From Murimonas intestini (lineage in GTDB: Bacteria; Bacillota; Clostridia; Lachnospirales; Lachnospiraceae): a DNA stretch of 64,000 bases. The notes under the pieces are model-generated. The model was not told the DNA's origin. It saw only the letters and a program-made list of their open reading frames with translations, and searched no databases. Of this stretch, positions 59,653 through 64,000 are shown one piece after another (positions within the stretch are counted from its first letter, which is position 1; each line of letters opens with the position of its first letter). Both the position numbers and the translations under genes were made by a program. The stretch lies in contig QGGY01000014.1 in the NCBI GenBank assembly GCA_003148945.1, forward strand, positions 1 through 64,000. The letters run 5' to 3'.

Positions 59653-59800
59653 TAATATTTGTAACTATTCAGTACCTTCACAGTTACATGCAAAAATCAA
59701 TTTAAATTGCCTTCGGCGATGGGATTTTTGCACCCTTGAATCATTTTCTTATGGTCAGTGCAGTAAATGCACAGACCTGCTGGATAATTTAATAATATTT
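59653..59800 (-). repeat. MITE-like element copy E (132 bp, full form) with perfect 8-bp target duplication
   Basis: The element at 59661-59792 begins GTAACTATTCAGTACC. Its right end has decayed to CTGGATAATTTAA, but TAATATTT is duplicated exactly on both sides (59653-59660 and 59793-59800). The interior matches copy D, including the perfect central hairpin region with one substitution. It separates the divergent macrodomain and HxlR genes. Confidence 0.92.
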
Positions 59801-59815
59801 CTATATAGATAAAAT

Positions 59816-59885
59816 GTAAAGTAAGCACTTTTATGTGCTGTAGTTACCAATTGGATACTGTTCACGCATCTGGATACTGTACATG
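59816..59885. promoter_or_regulatory. Candidate HxlR operator region
   Basis: An imperfect dyad GTAAAGTAAGCAC (59816-59828) with GTGCTGTAGTTAC (59835-59847) is followed by two direct repeats of TGGATACTGT (59852-59861 and 59871-59880, 19 bp apart). They lie between the macrodomain and HxlR genes. HxlR proteins often bind such sites next to their own gene; direct evidence is absent. Confidence 0.45.
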
Positions 59886-59914
59886 ATGCAGGATAAAAGA
59901 AATGGAGGCCTGTT

Positions 59915-60232
59915 ATGGAAAAAAAGTTACCTGACTGCCCGGTGGAGACGACACTGATGCTTATCAGTGACAGATGGAAAGTACTTATCATCCGGGATCT
60001 TATGGGGGGTACAAAACGCTTTGGAGAATTAAAAAAGTCTATTGGCAGCATCTCTCAGAAGGTGCTCACGTCAAATCTGCGCTCCATGGAGGAGAGCGGG
60101 CTTGTGAGCCGCAAGGTATATCCGGAGGTGCCGCCCCGGGTAGAATATACTCTGACGGATACGGGATACAGCCTGAAGCCGGTCTTAGACGCCATGGTGG
60201 CATGGGGGACAGAGTATAAAAAGAAACTGTAG
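59915..60232 (+). CDS. HxlR-family winged-helix transcriptional regulator
   Basis: The 105-residue HxlR regulator has DCPVETTLMLISDRWKVLII at the N-terminus with the conserved Cys (residue 8) that serves as a redox sensor in some members, then RFGELKKSIGSISQKVLTSNLR as recognition helix and RVEYTLTDTGYSL as wing. GGAGG precedes the ATG. It is divergent from the macrodomain-sirtuin genes and could control them, as HxlR genes often regulate a divergent neighbour; this is inference. Confidence 0.9.
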   Translation: MEKKLPDCPVETTLMLISDRWKVLIIRDLMGGTKRFGELKKSIGSISQKVLTSNLRSMEESGLVSRKVYPEVPPRVEYTLTDTGYSLKPVLDAMVAWGTEYKKKL

Positions 60233-60256
60233 GTAATCCGGCTGCGCAAAAAAAGA

Positions 60257-60285
60257 TTGTATTTTTCATACTTCAATCGTATAAT
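60257..60285 (+). promoter_or_regulatory. Promoter for glmM
   Basis: TTGTAT (60257-60262), a 17-bp spacer, TATAAT (60280-60285), about 85 bp before the gene. Confidence 0.7.
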
Positions 60286-60371
60286 TGAACATGTATGTAA
60301 TTTTTAATGGCAGAGCGCTGCAGTGTGCGCGCGAAGCTGGCATTGGAGTAATTGAATAAGGAGACTATATT

Positions 60372-61718
60372 ATGGGAAAATATTTTGGAACAGACGGGTT
60401 CCGCGGAGAGGCTAATGTAGACCTGACAGTTGAACACGCATATAAAGTAGGACGCTTCCTGGGATGGTATTATGGAAGAGAACACAAGGCCCAGATCGTG
60501 ATCGGCAAAGATACACGGCGCAGCAGCTACATGTTTGAATATTCCCTGGTGGCAGGGCTGACCGCTTCTGGTGCGGATGCATTCCTGCTCCATGTGACAA
60601 CTACCCCCAGTGTTTCTTATGTAGTGCGCACGGAAGGGTTCGACTGCGGAATCATGATCTCAGCCAGCCATAATCCGTTCTACGACAATGGCATCAAGGT
60701 CATTAATGGAATGGGACAGAAGCTGGAGGCGGAAGTAGAAGAGAAAATAGAATCATATATAGACGGAGAGTTCGGAGAGATACCTCTGGCTACTAAAGAG
60801 AATATAGGCCGTACCGTGGATTTTGTGGCAGGCAGAAACCGTTATATCGGTTATCTGATATCTCTGGCCACACGTTCCTTCAAAAATTTCAGGATTGGCC
60901 TGGACTGTTCAAACGGAAGCGCTTCAGCGATCGCAAAGAGTGTGTTTGACGCGTTAGGGGCAAAGACGTATGTGATCAATAATGAGCCAAATGGTACAAA
61001 TATCAATACAGACTGCGGGTCCACCCACATCCATGTGCTTCAGGAGTTTGTGAAGGAAAAGGGCCTTGATCTGGGATTTGCCTATGACGGGGATGCAGAC
61101 AGATGTATAGCAGTAGACGGCAGGGGAAATGTGGTCGATGGCGATCTCATCATGTATGTCTGCGGTAAATATCTGAAAGAAGAGGGCAGACTGAATAATG
61201 ATACGATCGTTACCACGATCATGTCAAATCTGGGTCTTTACAAAGCATGTGACAAGGCAGGCATCAAATACGAGAAGACTGCCGTAGGTGATAAATATGT
61301 ATATGAGAATATGGTCCAGAATGGACACTGCCTGGGCGGAGAGCAGTCAGGACATATTATCTTCAGCAAGCATGCTACTACAGGCGACGGTATCCTCACA
61401 TCCCTCATGGTGATGGAAGTGATCACGGAAAAGAAGCAGAGCCTGGAAACTCTGGCAGGAGAAGTGAAGATATATCCCCAGCTGCTTAAGAATGTCAGGG
61501 TGGCTGACAAGAAGACAGCCAGAGAGAATCCGGCAGTGGTAAAGGCTGTGGAGGAGGTCGGCGCTTCTTTAGGAGATGACGGAAGGATCCTTGTGCGCGA
61601 GAGCGGCACAGAGCCGGTGATACGTGTCATGGTAGAGGCAGCTGATGATGAACTCTGCGAAAAATATGTAAACCAGGTCATTGACGTAATGAAGGAGCAG
61701 GGGCTTATAGTGAACTGA
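60372..61718 (+). CDS. glmM: Phosphoglucosamine mutase
   Basis: The 448-residue alpha-D-phosphohexomutase converts glucosamine-6-P to glucosamine-1-P for UDP-GlcNAc and wall synthesis. Seen are YFGTDGFRG at the N-terminus, the phosphoserine loop ISASHNPFYDNGIK (near 97), the metal loop DGDADRC (near 240), the sugar loop GGEQSGHIIF (near 324) and the phosphate-binding RESGTEPVIRVM (near 408). GlmM is favoured over other mutases by the EQSGH loop. AAGGAG precedes the ATG. Confidence 0.94.
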   Translation: MGKYFGTDGFRGEANVDLTVEHAYKVGRFLGWYYGREHKAQIVIGKDTRRSSYMFEYSLVAGLTASGADAFLLHVTTTPSVSYVVRTEGFDCGIMISASHNPFYDNGIKVINGMGQKLEAEVEEKIESYIDGEFGEIPLATKENIGRTVDFVAGRNRYIGYLISLATRSFKNFRIGLDCSNGSASAIAKSVFDALGAKTYVINNEPNGTNINTDCGSTHIHVLQEFVKEKGLDLGFAYDGDADRCIAVDGRGNVVDGDLIMYVCGKYLKEEGRLNNDTIVTTIMSNLGLYKACDKAGIKYEKTAVGDKYVYENMVQNGHCLGGEQSGHIIFSKHATTGDGILTSLMVMEVITEKKQSLETLAGEVKIYPQLLKNVRVADKKTARENPAVVKAVEEVGASLGDDGRILVRESGTEPVIRVMVEAADDELCEKYVNQVIDVMKEQGLIVN

Positions 61719-61833
61719 GAACAAAGAAACTGCTGCTTTGTGCCCGGAGTGTGTACAGCAGCAGGAAATATGAAAAGGAAAGACTCTGGCCCGCCGGAAT
61801 AAGCCGGCAGCCGGAAGCAGGATAAAAATAGTC

Positions 61834-63555
61834 ATGGAACACAAATGGAAAAGATTAATTTCATATTATAAACCATATCAGGGACTGTTCTGGTCTGATA
61901 TGCTGTTTGCAATCATGGGGGCCGGCGTAACGCTGGCTATCCCTTTAATTGTGAGATATATCACAAATGAAGTAGTTTATATGCCTGAGCCCCTGAAGAT
62001 GATCCTGACGCTGGGGGCTGTTATGCTGGGGCTGGTAGTCCTGGAATTTGTCTGCAATTTCTATATTGCCTATTATGGCCATATCATGGGGGCTAATATT
62101 GAGCATGACATGCGCAATGAGATTTTCTCCCACTATCAAAAGCTGTCATTTGCTTTTTACGACAATCAGAAGGTTGGACAGCTGCTGTCGAGGGTCACAA
62201 GCGACCTGTTCGACATCAGCGAGCTTCTCCATCACGGACCTGAGGATCTGCTGATCTCTGTCATCAAAATAGTGGGGTCCCTCATCATATTAGTGAGCAT
62301 TAATCCGTTCCTGGCGCTGGCTGCTTTTGCCCTTGTGCCGGTCATGGCCGTGTATGCCTTTTTTATGAATAAAAAAATGAAAAAGGCCTTCAAGGAGAAC
62401 AGGGCCAGGATCGCGGATATTAATGGACAGATAGAGGACAGCCTTTCAGGCATCAGGGTAGTAAAATCCTTCGCCAATGAAGAAGTGGAGATGGAGAAGT
62501 TTAAAAAGGGCAACAGCCGTTTCGTAGAGTCCAAGAAGCGCAGCTACTGGTACATGGGCAGCTACAATTCCGGGCTTGGGGCTCTGACAACTCTGATCAC
62601 TATTGTAGTGCTCGTGGTGGGAGCTGTGCTGATCACAGGAAAAGGGATGCCGGTGGCTGACCTGATCACCTTCCTGCTCTATATTAATAACTTTACTGAG
62701 CCGGTGAAAAAGCTTATCAACTTTACAGAACAGTTCCAGAACGGCTATTCCGGATATGAACGTTTCCTGGAAATACTGGCTATAGAGCCTGATATAGCTG
62801 ATGTACCAGGGGCTGATAGCCTTAAAGATGTAAAAGGTGATGTGGAATTTGAGAATGTCTCCTTCCACTATGAGGATAATAAAGAAAAGGTCCTCAATCA
62901 CGTGAACTTAAAGGTCCGTTCCGGTGAATACCTGGCCCTTGTGGGAAGTTCAGGGGGAGGCAAGACAACACTCTGCAGCCTGATCCCCAGATTCTATGAT
63001 GTGGTGGAGGGACGGATCCTTCTGGACGGGACGGATATCCGCAGGATTCAGTTAAAGGATTTAAGAGACCATATCGGGATCGTGCAGCAGGATGTTTACC
63101 TGTTTGCTGAAAATATTATGGAAAATATACGCTACGGGAAACCGGATGCCACAGATGAAGAGGTCATCGTGGCGGCCAAACGGGCCAATGCCCATGATTT
63201 TATCATGTCCCTGCCGGACGGGTATCTGACGGATATTGGGCAGCGCGGTGCGAAGCTTTCAGGAGGACAGAAGCAGAGATTATCAATTGCGCGTGTATTT
63301 TTGAAAAATCCGCCGATACTAATTTTTGATGAGGCCACATCAGCCCTTGACAATGAGAGTGAAAAGATTGTTCAGGAATCATTGGAGGAGCTGGCAAAGG
63401 ACAGGACTACATTCGTTATCGCTCATCGCTTAAGCACGATCAGAAATGCTGAACGTATCCTGGTGCTGACTGAAAATGGAATCGAAGAGGAAGGAACCCA
63501 TGCGGAGCTTCTTGCAAAGGACGGGGCCTATGCAAAGCTTTACAAGGGAAGATAG
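61834..63555 (+). CDS. ABC transporter, fused membrane and ATPase domains (exporter type)
   Basis: The 573-residue half-transporter has six membrane helices (about 1-305) and a C-terminal ATPase (about 335-570): GSSGGGKTTL, signature LSGGQKQRLS, ILIFDEATSALD, H-loop IAHRLS. Type IV exporters of this kind move lipids, drugs or peptides and work as dimers; a single gene suggests a homodimer. The substrate is not recognisable. The ribosome site (CAGGAT) is weak. The DUF2156 gene follows after 13 bp. Confidence 0.9.
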   Translation: MEHKWKRLISYYKPYQGLFWSDMLFAIMGAGVTLAIPLIVRYITNEVVYMPEPLKMILTLGAVMLGLVVLEFVCNFYIAYYGHIMGANIEHDMRNEIFSHYQKLSFAFYDNQKVGQLLSRVTSDLFDISELLHHGPEDLLISVIKIVGSLIILVSINPFLALAAFALVPVMAVYAFFMNKKMKKAFKENRARIADINGQIEDSLSGIRVVKSFANEEVEMEKFKKGNSRFVESKKRSYWYMGSYNSGLGALTTLITIVVLVVGAVLITGKGMPVADLITFLLYINNFTEPVKKLINFTEQFQNGYSGYERFLEILAIEPDIADVPGADSLKDVKGDVEFENVSFHYEDNKEKVLNHVNLKVRSGEYLALVGSSGGGKTTLCSLIPRFYDVVEGRILLDGTDIRRIQLKDLRDHIGIVQQDVYLFAENIMENIRYGKPDATDEEVIVAAKRANAHDFIMSLPDGYLTDIGQRGAKLSGGQKQRLSIARVFLKNPPILIFDEATSALDNESEKIVQESLEELAKDRTTFVIAHRLSTIRNAERILVLTENGIEEEGTHAELLAKDGAYAKLYKGR

Positions 63556-63568
63556 AAAAGAGGAGAAC

Positions 63569-64000
63569 ATGGAGATACAATTTAAGAAACCCGTATTAGA
63601 AGACAGAGAGCTGATCAAACACTATCTGTCACTGCAGCAGTCCAGAAGCTGCGAACTTACTTTTGGAAATATTTATCTGTGGTCCTGCCACTATAAAGTT
63701 AAATTTGCTGTTGTGGAAGATATGCTCATCTTTCAGAGCGCGGATGAGACCTCCTACTCATTTCCCATAGGGAGAAGGGAAGGGGTGAAGGCAGCACTGG
63801 AGACACTGATAAATCATGCAAAAGAAAGAGGCGCAGAATTTAAGCTGCACATGGTGACACCCGGGCAGTTTGATATCCTGGAAGAACTTTATCCCGGCAG
63901 GTTTGAGATAGAGTATGACAGGGATGATGCTGACTATGTATATGAAGCTGAGAAGCTGGCCAGTCTCTCCGGAAAAAAATATCACGGCAAGAAAAACCAT
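63569..64000 (+). CDS. DUF2156 domain protein (partial, runs off the window)
   Basis: The first 144 codons are visible from the ATG at 63569 (GAGGAG 5 bp upstream). The sequence (PVLEDRELIKHYLSLQQSRS, ELTFGNIYLW, FPIGRREGVKAALE, YVYEAEKLASLSGKKYHGKKNH) matches the DUF2156 family, whose fold is related to the aminoacyl-lipid transferase part of MprF and to GNAT enzymes. It may modify a lipid or peptide, but the function is unproven. The end is cut by the window boundary, not by mutation. Confidence 0.85.
   Translation, partial: MEIQFKKPVLEDRELIKHYLSLQQSRSCELTFGNIYLWSCHYKVKFAVVEDMLIFQSADETSYSFPIGRREGVKAALETLINHAKERGAEFKLHMVTPGQFDILEELYPGRFEIEYDRDDADYVYEAEKLASLSGKKYHGKKNH

Overview
The window looks like one contiguous chromosomal segment of a low-to-mid-GC anaerobic Firmicute, most likely a gut Lachnospiraceae. 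Supporting signs are two type III glutamine synthetases, a meso-DAP-type MurE, PASTA kinase PrkC with its PP2C phosphatase, a short Spo0E-like protein, FtsEX with an M23 partner, a GH95/CE7 glycan locus, strong AGGAGG ribosome sites and consensus sigma-A promoters. I see no rRNA, tRNA, CRISPR array, prophage or transposase gene. Almost everything is on the + strand. The exceptions are the HlyC/CorC-type protein at 42-43 kb and a three-gene block at 57.2-59.6 kb.

Layout: (1) 0.2-6.7 kb: a sugar ABC transporter without its own ATPase, followed by a GH95 glycosidase and a CE7 esterase. (2) 7-20.8 kb: a long housekeeping run murE-priA-def-fmt-Zn protease-rsmB-rlmN-prpC-prkC-rsgA-rpe-thiN, with many start/stop overlaps. 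(3) 21-24.5 kb: ychF, a Spo0E-like peptide, a lipid kinase and fba. (4) 24.6-33.3 kb: a nitrogen region with two 703-residue GlnN paralogues flanking lgt, then corA, glnB and amtB; the leaders before the first glnN and before glnB share a 16-nt motif at a terminator. (5) 33.5-41.8 kb: envelope and division genes (WecG/TagA-type transferase, YitT, PucR-type regulator, ftsE, ftsX, M23 protein, S41 protease) and a degenerate sigma-70-like protein with a His/Cys tail. (6) 42-51.7 kb: CorC-like membrane protein, a repeat-rich wall-anchored protein, a small membrane protein, rho with a large Asn/Ser/Gly insert, rpmE, DUF1385, prmC, prfA. (7) 51.8-60.2 kb: accessory genes (leader peptide plus P-loop kinase, GNAT, Cache-GGDEF protein, dCTP deaminase, MerR-methyltransferase fusion, Fe-S flavoprotein, class M-like sirtuin with macrodomain, HxlR regulator). 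(8) 60.3-64 kb: glmM, an ABC exporter and the start of a DUF2156 gene that runs off the window.

The most striking structure not explained by genes is a family of short palindromic elements of 40-132 bp with GTAACTATTCAG-type inverted ends. Six copies each sit between 8-bp direct repeats that match at 7 or 8 positions, as expected of non-autonomous transposable elements (MITE-like). They lie just after stop codons, in 5' leaders or between genes. One copy rewrote the C-terminus of the S41 protease, and the ancestral ending can be reconstructed from its duplicated target. Other items worth attention are the shared nitrogen leader motif, the sirtuin-macrodomain pair, the MerR-methyltransferase with a textbook 19-bp-spacer MerR promoter, the prion-like Rho insert, and the sigma-like protein that lacks region 4.
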